DNA of 64,000 bases from Anaeromyxobacter diazotrophicus (GCF_013340205.1 NZ_BJTG01000008.1:62001-126000), one strand, 5' to 3'; positions 9,149-18,539 are shown, counted from the first letter of the stretch. The notes: generated by a model not told the origin, from the sequence alone. Made by a program: numbers and translations.

Positions 9149-9804
9149 AGCGCCCGGCAGCCGACCTCATCACCGTCGCCGTCCCCAAGGGCCGGCTCCT
9201 GCAGGAGTCGTCCGCGCTGTTCGAGAAGGCGGTCGGCGTCTCGCCGCGCGCGCTGCTCGAGCACACCCGCAAGCTCGCGGCCGACGCGCCCGAGGCGGGG
9301 CTGCGCTTCATCTCCATCCGGGCCGGCGACGTGGCGAGCTACGTGGAGCACGGCGCCGCCGCCGTGGGCGTGGCGGGGCTCGACGTCCTGCGCGAGGAGC
9401 CGCGCGAGCTGTACGAGCCGCTGGACCTCGGGATCGGCCGGTGCGCGGTCATCGTGGCCCGGCCCAAGGGGGCCGCGGCGCTGCCGAAGGGGGTCGCCCC
9501 TCGCGTCGCCACGAAGTACGTGTCGCTGGCCTCGGCCCACTTCGCGAAGAAGTCGCTGCCGGCCGAGATCATCGAGCTGCACGGCTCGATCGAGGTGGCC
9601 CCCTCGCTCGGGCTGGCCGACGTCATCGTCGACATCACCGAGACGGGCGAGACCCTGCGGGCCAATGGGCTGGTGATCGAGGAGGAGGTCCTCTCGGTCT
9701 CGGCGCGCCTCATCGTCAACCGGGTGGCGCTGAAGCTCCACGCGGAGCGGCTGCGCCGCCTGATCGCCGCCCTGCGGGCCGCCGCCTCGGCGGGGCCTGC
9801 CTGA
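9145..9804 (+). CDS. hisG: ATP phosphoribosyltransferase HisG, short form
   Basis: First enzyme of histidine synthesis, condensing ATP with PRPP. The 219-residue protein has the N-terminal [11 protein letters not shown] signature, and [21 protein letters not shown] is the phosphoribosyl-binding region. It ends without the C-terminal ACT-like regulatory domain of the long form, so it belongs to the short HisGS class that normally works with the HisZ subunit. No hisZ and no other his gene is in this window; hisG followed by hisD is common elsewhere, but here the next gene is a zinc-ribbon protein. The GTG start at 9145 overlaps the murA stop. Confidence 0.94.
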   Translation: MKRPAADLITVAVPKGRLLQESSALFEKAVGVSPRALLEHTRKLAADAPEAGLRFISIRAGDVASYVEHGAAAVGVAGLDVLREEPRELYEPLDLGIGRCAVIVARPKGAAALPKGVAPRVATKYVSLASAHFAKKSLPAEIIELHGSIEVAPSLGLADVIVDITETGETLRANGLVIEEEVLSVSARLIVNRVALKLHAERLRRLIAALRAAASAGPA

Positions 9805-9809
9805 ACTGG

Positions 9810-9839
9810 TTGATCGGCGAGCGTCAAACCGCCTATCCT
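9810..9839 (+). promoter_or_regulatory. Possible sigma-70-type promoter before the zinc-ribbon gene
   Basis: TTGATC at 9810-9815 and TATCCT at 9834-9839 are separated by 18 bases. This unusually AT-rich stretch begins just after the hisG stop and lies 68 bases before the ATG at 9907. It would start a transcript for the zinc-ribbon gene separate from the murA-hisG operon. Spotted by eye only. Confidence 0.35.
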
Positions 9840-9906
9840 CCTCTCCTACACCACCCCGCCCCATCCACCGCCTCGTCCGCGAGGTCTTGAGGAGATCGGT
9901 TCCCGT

Positions 9907-10287
9907 ATGGATTGCCCCCGGTGCAGCGTCGAGATGAGCGAGATCGCGAGCGGTGACTCCACGCTCCAGCGCTGCTCCACCTGTGGAGGCCTGTGGATCG
10001 ACAGCGCCGATCTGAACCGGGTGATGCTCCACGCCAACCTGCCCTCGCTGTCGGCGGTGGGCGGCTACGTGAACCCGGACGAGATCGCGGGCATGTGCCC
10101 GGCCTGCCACGTCGACCTGGTGGCGGTGGAGGGGGGCGAGAAGCGGTCGCTCCACTACGACACCTGCGAGTCCTGCGGCGGCATCTGGCTGGAGGGCCCG
10201 GACGTCGACGAGGTGCCGGAGCAGCTCAGCCCCAAGGACGCGGAGAAGGAGATCGTCGACTTCTACCGGAAGTTCCGGAAGAAGTAG
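9907..10287 (+). CDS. Double TFIIB-type zinc-ribbon protein
   Basis: A small 126-residue protein with two zinc-ribbon units of the zf-TFIIB type. The first has CPRC near residue 3 and CSTCGGLW near 25; the second has CPAC near 63 and CESCGGIW near 87. Each ends in the characteristic GG-aromatic turn (GGLWID, GGIWLE). The linker and the lysine-rich tail (YRKFRKK) are short. The function of this family is unknown; the ribbons suggest nucleic-acid or protein binding. AGGAGA a few bases before the ATG acts as the ribosome site. Similar ribbon proteins recur in this window. Confidence 0.85.
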   Translation: MDCPRCSVEMSEIASGDSTLQRCSTCGGLWIDSADLNRVMLHANLPSLSAVGGYVNPDEIAGMCPACHVDLVAVEGGEKRSLHYDTCESCGGIWLEGPDVDEVPEQLSPKDAEKEIVDFYRKFRKK

Positions 10288-10305
10288 GGCGAGTCGCCTC
10301 TCCCT

Positions 10306-10323
10306 CGCCGCCCGGGGGCGGCG
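10306..10323. terminator. GC-rich hairpin between convergent genes
   Basis: CGCCGCC at 10306-10312 pairs with GGCGGCG at 10317-10323 around a 4-base loop. It lies between the zinc-ribbon gene on the plus strand and the molybdopterin gene on the minus strand and could end transcription from either side. There is no U-tract, so factor-independent action is uncertain. The 3' arm runs into a 21-base sequence that recurs inverted at 63665-63685. Confidence 0.4.
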
Positions 10324-10335
10324 CTCCGCAATGGC
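10315..10335. repeat. Dispersed 21-base repeat, copy 1
   Basis: A 21-base sequence beginning GGGGCGGCGCTCC and ending CAATGGC is found again, perfectly and in the opposite orientation, at 63665-63685. Both copies are in gene-free DNA. Even in a GC-rich genome a perfect 21-base match containing CATTGCGGAG is unlikely to be chance, so this is probably a member of an extragenic repeat family. Confidence 0.6.
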
Positions 10336-10401
10336 TCCTCCCGCGCGCGCGGACTCGGAGCGGCGCGGCCGGCGCTGCCCGCAGTGACGCGGCGCTTGGG
10401 G

Positions 10402-11088
10402 TCACCGGTACCGATCGTCCCGCCACGGCCGCGCAGTGTCCGAGTACCCCCGCTCCTCCCAGTACCCGGGCCGATCGCCCTTCATCACCTCCACCCGGTT
10501 CACCCACTTCGCGCCCTTCCACGCGTAGAGCCGCGGCGTCACCACCCGGGCCGGGCCGCCGTGCTCGACGGGCAGCGGCGCGCCGTTCACCGTGTGCGCC
10601 ACCAGCACGTCGTCCTCGAGCGCCTCCTCCAGTGCGACGTTCGTGGAGTAGCCGTCGTAGCCGTGGAGCATGAGGTGGCTCGCGCCTTCCTGCGGGCGCG
10701 CCAGCGCGAGCAGGTCGGCGAGGCGCACTCCGCCGAAGCGCAGGTCCATCTGGCTCCAGCCGGTGACGCAGTGGAAATCCGAGACGTCCTCCACCTGCGG
10801 GAGCGCGAGGAGGTCCGCCCAGGCGAGCGTCACCGGCTCCTCCACCGCGCCGTCCACGGTAAGCCGCCAGCGCTCGCGCGGCACCTCGGGGTGGCGGCCC
10901 AGGTCGAGCACCGGCCACTTCGTCGTGACGGACTGGCCGACCGGCAGCTTCGGCATCCCGTGCCGGTTGGGCGGCCCGGAGCCGAGCGGCCGCGCGTCGG
11001 CGCGCGACGGGGTGCGCGCCGCCCGCGCCTTGAACCTGTCGCGGAGCGCGAGGCGCGCGGCGACGATGCGCTGCTCCTTCTCGTCCAT
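10402..11088 (-). CDS. Sulfite-oxidase-like molybdopterin-binding oxidoreductase (copy 1)
   Basis: A 228-residue protein of the oxidoreductase molybdopterin-binding fold. The likely molybdenum-ligating Cys107 is in DFHCVTGWS, and other family signatures are LGSGPPNRHG near the start, EHGGPARVV and LYAWKGAKWV. No signal peptide or membrane segment is visible, so it is probably cytoplasmic. The substrate of these short proteins is not established; sulfite or another small oxyanion or sulfoxide is possible. The start codon overlaps the stop of the upstream paralogue by one base (TGATG), so the two are co-translated. The proteins are closely similar across their full length. Confidence 0.85.
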   Translation of the reverse strand: MDEKEQRIVAARLALRDRFKARAARTPSRADARPLGSGPPNRHGMPKLPVGQSVTTKWPVLDLGRHPEVPRERWRLTVDGAVEEPVTLAWADLLALPQVEDVSDFHCVTGWSQMDLRFGGVRLADLLALARPQEGASHLMLHGYDGYSTNVALEEALEDDVLVAHTVNGAPLPVEHGGPARVVTPRLYAWKGAKWVNRVEVMKGDRPGYWEERGYSDTARPWRDDRYR

Positions 11089-11795
11089 CACCACTCCCGG
11101 TCGTCGCGCCACGGGTAGCCGGTGTTCGAGTACCCGCGGATCTCCCAGTACCCGCGCCGGTCGTGCGTCATGAGCTCGAGGCGCGAGACCCACTTGGCGC
11201 TCTTCCAGCCGTAGAGCTGCGGGACGACCAGGCGCGCCGGGCCGCCGTGCTCGCGGGGGAGCGGCCCGCCGCCGAGGCCGTGCGCCACGAGGACGTCCGC
11301 CTTGAGCGCCTCCTCGAGCGGCAGGTTCGTGACGTAGCCGTCGCGGCCGTGGACGAGGAGGTGCGTCGCGTCCGCGGCCGGCCGCGCCAGCCCCAGGAGC
11401 GCGTCGAGCGGCACGCCGCGCCAGGTGAGGTCGAGCATCGACCAGCCGGTCACGCAGTGGAAGTCGGCCGCGAGCTCCACCTGCGGCAGCGCCAGGAGGT
11501 CGGCCCAGGAGAGCGTGACCGGCGCCTCGACCGCGCCGTCGATGGCCAGCGTCCAGCGGTCGAGCGGCGTCTCCGGCTGGTCGCCCAGGTCGAGCACCGG
11601 CAGCTCGTCCTGCTCCCCCTGCCCGGGCGGCAGCCGCGGCATGCCGTGGCGGTTGGGCGGCCCCGAGCCGAGCGGCGTGCGGTCGGACAGGCTGGGGGTG
11701 GCGCGCATCCGCACGTCGAACCGCGCCCGCAGCGCCCGCCGCCCCTCCTCGAGCCCGGCGAGCGTCGCCTGCACGTCCCTGGAAGCGCCAGCCAT
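11088..11795 (-). CDS. Sulfite-oxidase-like molybdopterin-binding oxidoreductase (copy 2)
   Basis: A 235-residue paralogue of the downstream gene, with Cys114 in DFHCVTGWS as the probable molybdenum ligand and the same LGSGPPNRHGMP, EHGGPARLV and LYGWKSAKWV stretches. It is the first gene of a two-gene operon read leftward. The start chosen is the ATG at 11795, which gives MAGASRDVQA; an in-frame upstream start near 11849 would add 18 residues of low-complexity sequence and is less likely. The pair could form a heteromer or act on two substrates. Divergently placed upstream is the tRNA-Gly gene. Confidence 0.83.
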   Translation of the reverse strand: MAGASRDVQATLAGLEEGRRALRARFDVRMRATPSLSDRTPLGSGPPNRHGMPRLPPGQGEQDELPVLDLGDQPETPLDRWTLAIDGAVEAPVTLSWADLLALPQVELAADFHCVTGWSMLDLTWRGVPLDALLGLARPAADATHLLVHGRDGYVTNLPLEEALKADVLVAHGLGGGPLPREHGGPARLVVPQLYGWKSAKWVSRLELMTHDRRGYWEIRGYSNTGYPWRDDREW

Positions 11796-11856
11796 GGCGG
11801 TGAGAGATAACGTCCGCCCGTGGCCCCGGCCGCCCGGAACGCCCCCCACGCGCGCC

Positions 11857-11885
11857 TTGACTCGCGGCCGCGTTCACGGCAGAAA
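11857..11885 (+). promoter_or_regulatory. Probable promoter of tRNA-Gly
   Basis: TTGACT at 11857-11862, then 17 bases, then CAGAAA at 11880-11885, about 15 bases before the mature tRNA end at 11901. The -35 box is good and the -10 box poor. The position relative to the tRNA is the main support. Confidence 0.5.
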
Positions 11886-11900
11886 TCAGCGTCAGGTCAC

Positions 11901-11976
11901 GCGGGAATAGCTCAGTTGGTAGAGCATCAGCTTCCCAAGCTGAGGGTCGCCGGTTCGAATCCGGTTTCCCGCTCCA
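11901..11976 (+). tRNA. tRNA-Gly (anticodon CCC)
   Basis: A complete cloverleaf of 76 bases. The acceptor GCGGGAA pairs with TTCCCGC and is followed by U73 and an encoded CCA. The D arm contains GCTC-AGTTGGTAG-AGC. The anticodon arm is TCAGC / GCTGA with loop TTCCCAA, giving anticodon CCC for glycine codon GGG. The T arm has TTCGAAT. A strong hairpin follows 6 bases after the CCA. Confidence 0.97.
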
Positions 11977-11981
11977 GTCTT

Positions 11982-12020
11982 CCGAGGGGTCCCGTCGCGA
12001 GGCGGGACCCCTCGGCGTTT
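11982..12020 (+). terminator. Terminator after tRNA-Gly
   Basis: A perfect 13-base-pair stem, CCGAGGGGTCCCG at 11982-11994 with CGGGACCCCTCGG at 12003-12015, encloses an 8-base loop and is followed by CGTTTGT. It sits directly after the tRNA and has the form of an intrinsic terminator with a weak T-tract. Confidence 0.85.
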
Positions 12021-12043
12021 GTGGCAACTCGAGCAGCGAACGG

Positions 12044-12754
12044 ATGTCTTCCGCAAAGCGCCTCACCTGCCCGGACTGCAAGCTGGACCTCACCGGCGTG
12101 GAGTCGGGGTCCGTCGTCGCTCGTCGCTGTGGCCGCTGCCGCGGCGTCTGGCTCGACCCTGCCTCGTTCCGGCGCATCTGCGAGGAGGAGTCTCGCCCCC
12201 TGGACGATGGCGGCGCCCTCGCCGTCGCGCGCTCTCGCCCGCCCAGAGGCCGTCCACGCCAGGAGTCGCGAGTCCGTTACCGTCCGTGTCCTGCGTGCGG
12301 GGAGATCATGAACCGGTCCAACTTCGGCCGGGTCTCCGGCGTCGTCATCGACGTGTGCCGCGCGGACGGCGCCTGGTTCGATCGAGGCGAGCTCGGGGAG
12401 ATCCGTCGTTTCCTGCGGGAGGGAGGACTGGAGCGGTACGACCGGCGCCGCCGCGTGGATCACGCGATCCGGAGCGGGCACGAACCAGCTCCAGCGAGCA
12501 GGCGCGACGTGTCGCTCGACGACATCTACGACGTGCTCGTGGGCGGAGACGGTGGATCGGATGTACCGAGCCGCATCCCCAGACTGCTCGTGGCCGCGGT
12601 GTCCGCGGCGGTCGGCGGATGGTTCCTTTGGATCGCGTTCCATCCACGCGGGTACAGCCGCAGCTTCGGCCTGGGCCGCGTGGTGATTGGGCTCACCTGC
12701 CTCTACTTCGCATGGCGGGCCGTCGAACAGTGGGCGGCCCGCAGGCGCCGCTGA
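12044..12754 (+). CDS. Zinc-ribbon protein with C-terminal membrane segments
   Basis: A 236-residue protein. Residues 1-50 hold a zf-TFIIB-type ribbon (CPDC and CGRCRGVWLD), and residues about 80-125 hold a second, less perfect one (CPACGEIM and CRADGAWFDRGEL). The C-terminal quarter has two hydrophobic stretches near 180-200 and 208-225, then a basic end. It therefore looks like a membrane-anchored cytoplasmic ribbon protein. Function unknown. Codon use here is somewhat less GC-saturated than in neighbouring genes. It follows the tRNA terminator and has the downstream 12755-12980 stretch to itself. Confidence 0.75.
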   Translation: MSSAKRLTCPDCKLDLTGVESGSVVARRCGRCRGVWLDPASFRRICEEESRPLDDGGALAVARSRPPRGRPRQESRVRYRPCPACGEIMNRSNFGRVSGVVIDVCRADGAWFDRGELGEIRRFLREGGLERYDRRRRVDHAIRSGHEPAPASRRDVSLDDIYDVLVGGDGGSDVPSRIPRLLVAAVSAAVGGWFLWIAFHPRGYSRSFGLGRVVIGLTCLYFAWRAVEQWAARRRR

Positions 12755-12980
12755 AGGACGTGGTGGGGCGTCGCCCGGGGGGCCTCGTTCCGAAACGCGC
12801 TGTTGCCGGGTTGGACATACTGGCAGGCAACCACACGGACCGTCACCACGCAACGACAAGTCACGAGTGCGTGCGTGGCGGGAAAGCTGCGCGAGCCGAA
12901 GCTTCGCCGGCCCGGCCGCGCCAGGTTCCGCTCGCCACCCGCGGCGCCGCGGTCGGGCGCGGGCGCGGGCCGCGCCGACC
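12755..12980. other. Gene-free stretch of lower GC
   Basis: About 225 bases between the zinc-ribbon membrane protein and a small leftward zinc-ribbon gene. The part around 12810-12890 is clearly less GC-rich than its surroundings. I see no convincing coding frame, terminator or repeat. It may hold the 3' ends of both transcripts or a decayed gene. Confidence 0.5.
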
Positions 12981-13124
12981 TCAGCGCATCGCGACCCACC
13001 GCTCCCCGCAGCGGGGACACACGTAGCTCGTCATGTTGCCGGCGGTCTGCTGCGCGGTGCCCTGGGCGCCGCACTTCGGACACTTGTCGGTCGGTCTGGT
13101 GGGCGCGGGGACGTGGATGGGCAT
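12981..13124 (-). CDS. Small zinc-ribbon protein, 47 residues
   Basis: A 47-residue protein consisting almost entirely of one zinc ribbon, with CPKCG near residue 15 and CPRCGERWVAM near 36. The ATG at 13124 is preceded on its strand by GAGGAGGGAG, a strong ribosome site, which supports it as a real gene despite its size. The function is unknown; such mini-ribbons may bind RNA or act as adaptor proteins. The divergent SnoaL-like gene begins 195 bases away. Confidence 0.7.
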   Translation of the reverse strand: MPIHVPAPTRPTDKCPKCGAQGTAQQTAGNMTSYVCPRCGERWVAMR

Positions 13125-13319
13125 GGCGGACTCCCTCCTCGATGGCCGGAGCGTGGCGGCGCGCGTGGGGCTCGTCCTAGCCATACCACCTGCGACCGAG
13201 CCGGCGCGGGATCGCGTGGCCGCCATGCGCAAGCGTGCGCCCGCCCCGCGCGCCGCCTCCCCATCTGCCGCTTGCGGCGGCCGCGCCCCTCGCCAGGCTT
13301 CAGCGCCGGAGGTGTCCTC

Positions 13320-13775
13320 ATGGAACAGACGGGCACGAACGTGGCAGGACCGCAGCAACAGGCGAAGGGGGTGGAGGCGTCCCTGGAGGCGGCGCTGCGG
13401 CAGTTCACCGAGGCGTTCAACCGGCTCGACGCGAAGGCGGTCGCCTCCTGCTGGGCGGAGGACGGCACGCTCATCAACCCGATCGGCAACCACGGCCAGG
13501 GGCGCGCGGGGGTCGAGCGGGTCTTCCGGGAGGACGCCGAGGCGATCCTGGGCGGCACGACCTCCTCCTTCCGCATCGCGAGCGTGCGCCGGATCGGCGA
13601 CGACTGCGCGCTGCTCGACCTCGACCACGAGGCGCAGAACTGGACGCGCCCGGACGGCTCGAGCGGCACGCTGAAGCTGCACGTCGTCATCCTGGCCCAG
13701 AAGAAGGGCGAGAGCTGGCAGTGGCTCGACGCGCGCCCCTACGCGTTCATGCAGCGGCCGCAGCGGGTGCACTGA
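13320..13775 (+). CDS. SnoaL-like / DUF4440-type protein
   Basis: A 151-residue protein of the NTF2-like fold (SgcJ/EcaC, DUF4440 type). After a hydrophilic N-terminus of about 20 residues comes the family pattern AALRQFTEAFNRLDAKAVASCWAED, then a beta-rich half with GRAGVERVF and LHVVILAQKKGESW. Members are small dimeric cone-shaped proteins with varied or unknown activities, so no substrate is assigned. The ATG start at 13320 is the first Met in a frame that fits the domain. Confidence 0.75.
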   Translation: MEQTGTNVAGPQQQAKGVEASLEAALRQFTEAFNRLDAKAVASCWAEDGTLINPIGNHGQGRAGVERVFREDAEAILGGTTSSFRIASVRRIGDDCALLDLDHEAQNWTRPDGSSGTLKLHVVILAQKKGESWQWLDARPYAFMQRPQRVH

Positions 13776-13839
13776 CGGGCACCGGCGCGCCGCCGAGCGC
13801 GCGCTGGCGAGGCGGCGGGCGCGGCGTTAGCCCCCGGGC

Positions 13840-14511
13840 ATGCGCCGCCCCGCCGCCGCCGTCTTCGACGTGATCGAGACCCTCTTCCCGCTCGAGCCGC
13901 TGCGCCCGAGGCTCGCCGCGCTGGGCCTCCCGGACGCGCTCGACCTCTGGTTCACGCGGATCCTGCGGGACGCCTTCGCGCTCGACGCGAGCGGCACGTT
14001 CAAGCCGTTCCGCGAGATCGCGGGCGGGGCGCTCGAGGTGCTCGCCGCGCAGCGCAGCCTGGCCCCGGACCCCGGCGCGGTCGCGGCGGTGCTCGACGGC
14101 TTCATGACCCTCGACCCGCACCCCGAGGCCGCGCCGGCGTTCGAGCGGCTGCGCGCCGCTGGCGTCGCCGTGGCGACGCTCTCCAACGGCGGCGTCGAGG
14201 CCACGCGCGGCCTGCTCGAGCGGTGCGGGCTCCTCCCGCTCGTGACGCGCGTGATGGGCGTCGACGAGGTCCGCCGCTACAAGCCGGCGAGGGAGGTCTA
14301 CCTGCACGCGGCGCGGACGCTCGGGCAGGACCCCGGCCGCGTGGCGATGGTCGCCGTGCACGCCTGGGATCTCGAGGGCGCGCGCCGCGCCGGGCTCTCC
14401 ACCGCCTGGGCCTCTCGCCTCGAGCGCCGCCATCACCCCGCGATGGCGCCGCCGGACGTCTCCGCGCCCGACCTCCTCGGCCTGGCGGAGGCGCTCGCGG
14501 GCCTCGCCTGA
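13840..14511 (+). CDS. HAD-superfamily hydrolase, haloacid dehalogenase type II-like
   Basis: A 223-residue hydrolase of the HAD superfamily. Motif I is FDVIETLF with the nucleophilic Asp10; motif II is the Ser in ATLSNGG; motif III is the Lys in RYKPAREVY; motif IV is VHAWDLEGA. The DVxETL form of motif I and the HxWDLxGA ending are those of the L-2-haloacid dehalogenase branch rather than of phosphatases. The substrate is uncertain, but dehalogenation would fit a genus known for reductive use of chlorinated compounds. No obvious operon partner. Confidence 0.78.
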   Translation: MRRPAAAVFDVIETLFPLEPLRPRLAALGLPDALDLWFTRILRDAFALDASGTFKPFREIAGGALEVLAAQRSLAPDPGAVAAVLDGFMTLDPHPEAAPAFERLRAAGVAVATLSNGGVEATRGLLERCGLLPLVTRVMGVDEVRRYKPAREVYLHAARTLGQDPGRVAMVAVHAWDLEGARRAGLSTAWASRLERRHHPAMAPPDVSAPDLLGLAEALAGLA

Positions 14512-14533
14512 GCGGGAGGCGAGCGCGGCGCCC

Positions 14534-14827
14534 TCAGCCGCTGCGCCGCCGCGCCGGCGCGAGCGGGATGACGGTGGCCGGAGGCGATCCCGCCGCCCGG
14601 GGCGGCGCCTCGGGCGCGTCGAGCCGCCGGAACAGGATCCAGATCGCCAGGCCGAGCGTCATGGGCGGGAGCGCCAGGATGATCGGCGGCAGCACGAACA
14701 CGGCCGAGAGGACGAGCGGCGGGACGACGCACAGTCCGCCGACCACGAGCCAGAGGACGCGCCAGCGCTCGATGCGGGCGATCCTGAGGATGCCATCCCG
14801 GCGCCGCCGGACGACCGTTCGCGCCAT
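14534..14827 (-). CDS. Small membrane protein, unknown
   Basis: A 97-residue protein with a basic N-terminus (RTVVRRRRDG) followed by two adjacent hydrophobic helices over about residues 24-65. The cytoplasmic tail is rich in Pro and Arg. No family was recognised. The ATG at 14827 has no clear ribosome site, and an upstream in-frame ATG at 15025 would add 66 residues of poor composition, so the start is uncertain. The hydrophobic core makes it more likely than not to be a gene. Confidence 0.45.
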   Translation of the reverse strand: MARTVVRRRRDGILRIARIERWRVLWLVVGGLCVVPPLVLSAVFVLPPIILALPPMTLGLAIWILFRRLDAPEAPPRAAGSPPATVIPLAPARRRSG

Positions 14828-15023
14828 CGAGGGGACGATGGGCGCTGCAGCGCGACCGCGCCAGCCTCGGAGGGGTCGCGCCGGCGCGGCGGGGCGGGCG
14901 GTCCCGGGCACGCCGTGCGGGCGGCGCCCACATGTCGCACCTCCGCCGCGCCTCTTGCACGATGAGTGACGACGTTCGCCGGTTCGTTCTAGGATGCGCC
15001 GGCACTCGACGGGAGGGCTGGCC

Positions 15024-15665
15024 ATGATCGTCTTCGGAACCCGCGGCAGCGTCGTGCAGGGACCCCAGCGGCGCGGCGTCCCGTGCGCCTCGTGCGGGAT
15101 GGACGTGCACGCGACCTACGGCCTCCTCCGCTACTTCCACGTCTTCTGGATCCCCATGTTCCCGACGCTGAAGCAGCCGGGCATGGAGTGCCTGCACTGC
15201 AAGAAGGCGCTCCGCGGGAAGGAGATCCCGGAGCGCGTCCGCGCGGAGGTCGCGGCCCAGGTCTTCACCAGGCGGCGCGTGCTCCCGCTGTTCACCGGGC
15301 TCGCCCTGGTCGCGCTCCTCGGCGCGACCGCGGCGTACGGCGGCGCCCAGCAGTCCGCGAAGGAGGCCGAGTACCTCGGCGCGCCCGCCGTGGGCGACTG
15401 TTACGTGGTGAAGCTGGCCGGGTTCGTGAAGGTCCCCGACGCGCAGCACCCGTACGGCGTCCTGCGCGTCGCCAAGGTCTCGCCGGATCACGTGGAGCTG
15501 CGCCTCGGCACCTACGCCTACAGCCGGCCCAGCGGCGCGGACCGCGCGATCCGCGGCGGCGACCTCGCGCGGGCCGACTACTTCGGACCGACCCCGGTCC
15601 TGCTCGCGACCTCCGATCTCGCGCGGTTGAAGCAGGAGCGCACCATCTACTCCGTGCGGCGCTGA
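15024..15665 (+). CDS. Zinc-ribbon membrane protein, unknown
   Basis: A 213-residue protein. The N-terminal 55 residues form a zinc ribbon (CASCGMDVHATYG and CLHCKKALRG) with an aromatic stretch, RYFHVFWIPMFP, between the cysteine pairs, as in the zinc_ribbon_15 type. A single membrane helix lies at about 88-107 (LPLFTGLALVALLGATAAY). The C-terminal 100 residues would be outside the cytoplasm and are beta-rich. GGGAGGG at 15011-15017 supports the ATG at 15024. The function is unknown. Confidence 0.75.
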   Translation: MIVFGTRGSVVQGPQRRGVPCASCGMDVHATYGLLRYFHVFWIPMFPTLKQPGMECLHCKKALRGKEIPERVRAEVAAQVFTRRRVLPLFTGLALVALLGATAAYGGAQQSAKEAEYLGAPAVGDCYVVKLAGFVKVPDAQHPYGVLRVAKVSPDHVELRLGTYAYSRPSGADRAIRGGDLARADYFGPTPVLLATSDLARLKQERTIYSVRR

Positions 15666-15716
15666 GGTCGACCCGCGGGCGCGCGAGCAGGCGGCGGCGC
15701 CGCCGCGCGGTCGGGC

Positions 15717-16913
15717 TCAGGCGCGGAGGTGCTGCTGCACCACCGTGCGCGCGAGGTCCATCGAGCTGGTGAAGGCGGGCGAGATGGGGTTGAGGACGTG
15801 CACCGTCTCGTCCCGGGCCGCGACGACGAAGTCCATCACCAGCTCCTTCGTGCGCCAGTCGACGAGCTGCGGGCGGATGCCGACCTTGGCGGCGCGCTCG
15901 AAGAGCGCGGGGTCGAAGCGCTTCACCAGCCGGGCGGCGTCGCGGTGGAAGAAGGCCGGCACGTACTTGCGCGGCTCGGTGAGCGCCACCCCGCGGAACC
16001 TGGGGTTCGCGAAGAAGAGCCGCGCGTCCGCCCCGACGATGGCGAGCGCCTCCCGGTCCATCCCCCCGAAGAACCCGTAGTTCTCGCGCCCGAAGGCCGG
16101 GATGGCGGTCGGCCCGACGTAGACCTCGCCGTGGACGCTGCGCGTGAAGTGCACCCCCAGGAACGGGTTCCGGATGTCGGGCACCGGGTAGATGTTGCCG
16201 TTCACCGGGAACGAGGCACCCGGCCGCAGCTTGCGGTAGATGCCCTTGAACGGGATGAGCCGGTAGCCCTCGCCCACCCCGAAGTGGCGCGCCACGCGAT
16301 CGCAGTGCGCGCCGGCGGCGTTGACGAGCCGGGCGTAGGCGATGGGGCCGCCGGAGGTGGCGGCCGTCCGCGGACCGGCGAGCCCGGTGAAGGCGCGGCC
16401 GGTCAGGATGCGGACGCGGCCGCTCCCGGTGAGCTCCTGGCGCAGGCTCTCCAGCACCGCCTTCGGGTCCACCACCGCGGTGTCGCGGGAGAGGAGCGCC
16501 TTCTCCACCGTGCGCGCCGAGGGCTCGAGGTCGGCGAGCTGCCGCTCGTCGACGAACTCGACCCGCGCGCCGTTGGCGAGGGCGCGGCGGTGCAGCTCGT
16601 CCAGCGTGGGCAGCTCGGCGGCGTCGCGCGCCACGATCACCTTGCCGCACTCGACGAGCGGCAGCCCGCGCTCGCGGCAGTACGCGCGCATGAGCATGTT
16701 GCCGCGCAGGCAGGAGCGCGCCTTCAGGCTGTCGGGCGCGTAGTAGATGCCGGCGTGCAGGACGCCGCTGTTCCTCCCCGAGGCGTGCCGGCCCAGCGAG
16801 GGCTCCTTCTCCAGCACCACCACGTTCTCGCGCCCCGCGGCGAGGAGCTCGCGCGCGAGCGTGAGCCCGATGACGCCGCCCCCCACGATGAGCACGTCCG
16901 CCGCCTCGGCCAT
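15717..16913 (-). CDS. lhgO: L-2-hydroxyglutarate oxidase LhgO
   Basis: FAD-dependent enzyme of 398 residues that oxidises L-2-hydroxyglutarate to 2-oxoglutarate and feeds electrons to the membrane. The N-terminal dinucleotide fold is VLIVGGGVIGLTLARELL, followed by the LEKEPSLGRHASGRNSGVLH signature typical of this family and then AGIYYAPDSLKARSC. FKGIYRKL and HFTRSVHGEVYVGPTA are further family stretches. It is read leftward after mmsA with a 126-base gap. Both belong to organic- and amino-acid catabolism. No regulator is adjacent. Confidence 0.92.
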   Translation of the reverse strand: MAEAADVLIVGGGVIGLTLARELLAAGRENVVVLEKEPSLGRHASGRNSGVLHAGIYYAPDSLKARSCLRGNMLMRAYCRERGLPLVECGKVIVARDAAELPTLDELHRRALANGARVEFVDERQLADLEPSARTVEKALLSRDTAVVDPKAVLESLRQELTGSGRVRILTGRAFTGLAGPRTAATSGGPIAYARLVNAAGAHCDRVARHFGVGEGYRLIPFKGIYRKLRPGASFPVNGNIYPVPDIRNPFLGVHFTRSVHGEVYVGPTAIPAFGRENYGFFGGMDREALAIVGADARLFFANPRFRGVALTEPRKYVPAFFHRDAARLVKRFDPALFERAAKVGIRPQLVDWRTKELVMDFVVAARDETVHVLNPISPAFTSSMDLARTVVQQHLRA

Positions 16914-17039
16914 CTCTCGCTCCCCGGCGCTGCAGCGCCGCGCGCAGCCTCCGCCGCGCCTGCCGCCGGCCCCAGCGTACCGCGTCGCGACGGCGCGGGG
17001 GCGCGCGGGCGCTGCGCCGGGCCGGCAGGCGGGGCGCGA

Positions 17040-18539
<1,500 letters not shown>

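Noticed and set aside
9145-9804. hisG as a truncated long-form gene
   Set aside because: The length (219 residues) and clean C-terminus match the normal short HisG class, so no truncation is needed.
13031-13690. Alternative frames on both strands over the SnoaL-like gene
   Set aside because: Only the frame 13320-13775 matches a known fold; the others are Arg/Ser/Ala-rich mirrors.
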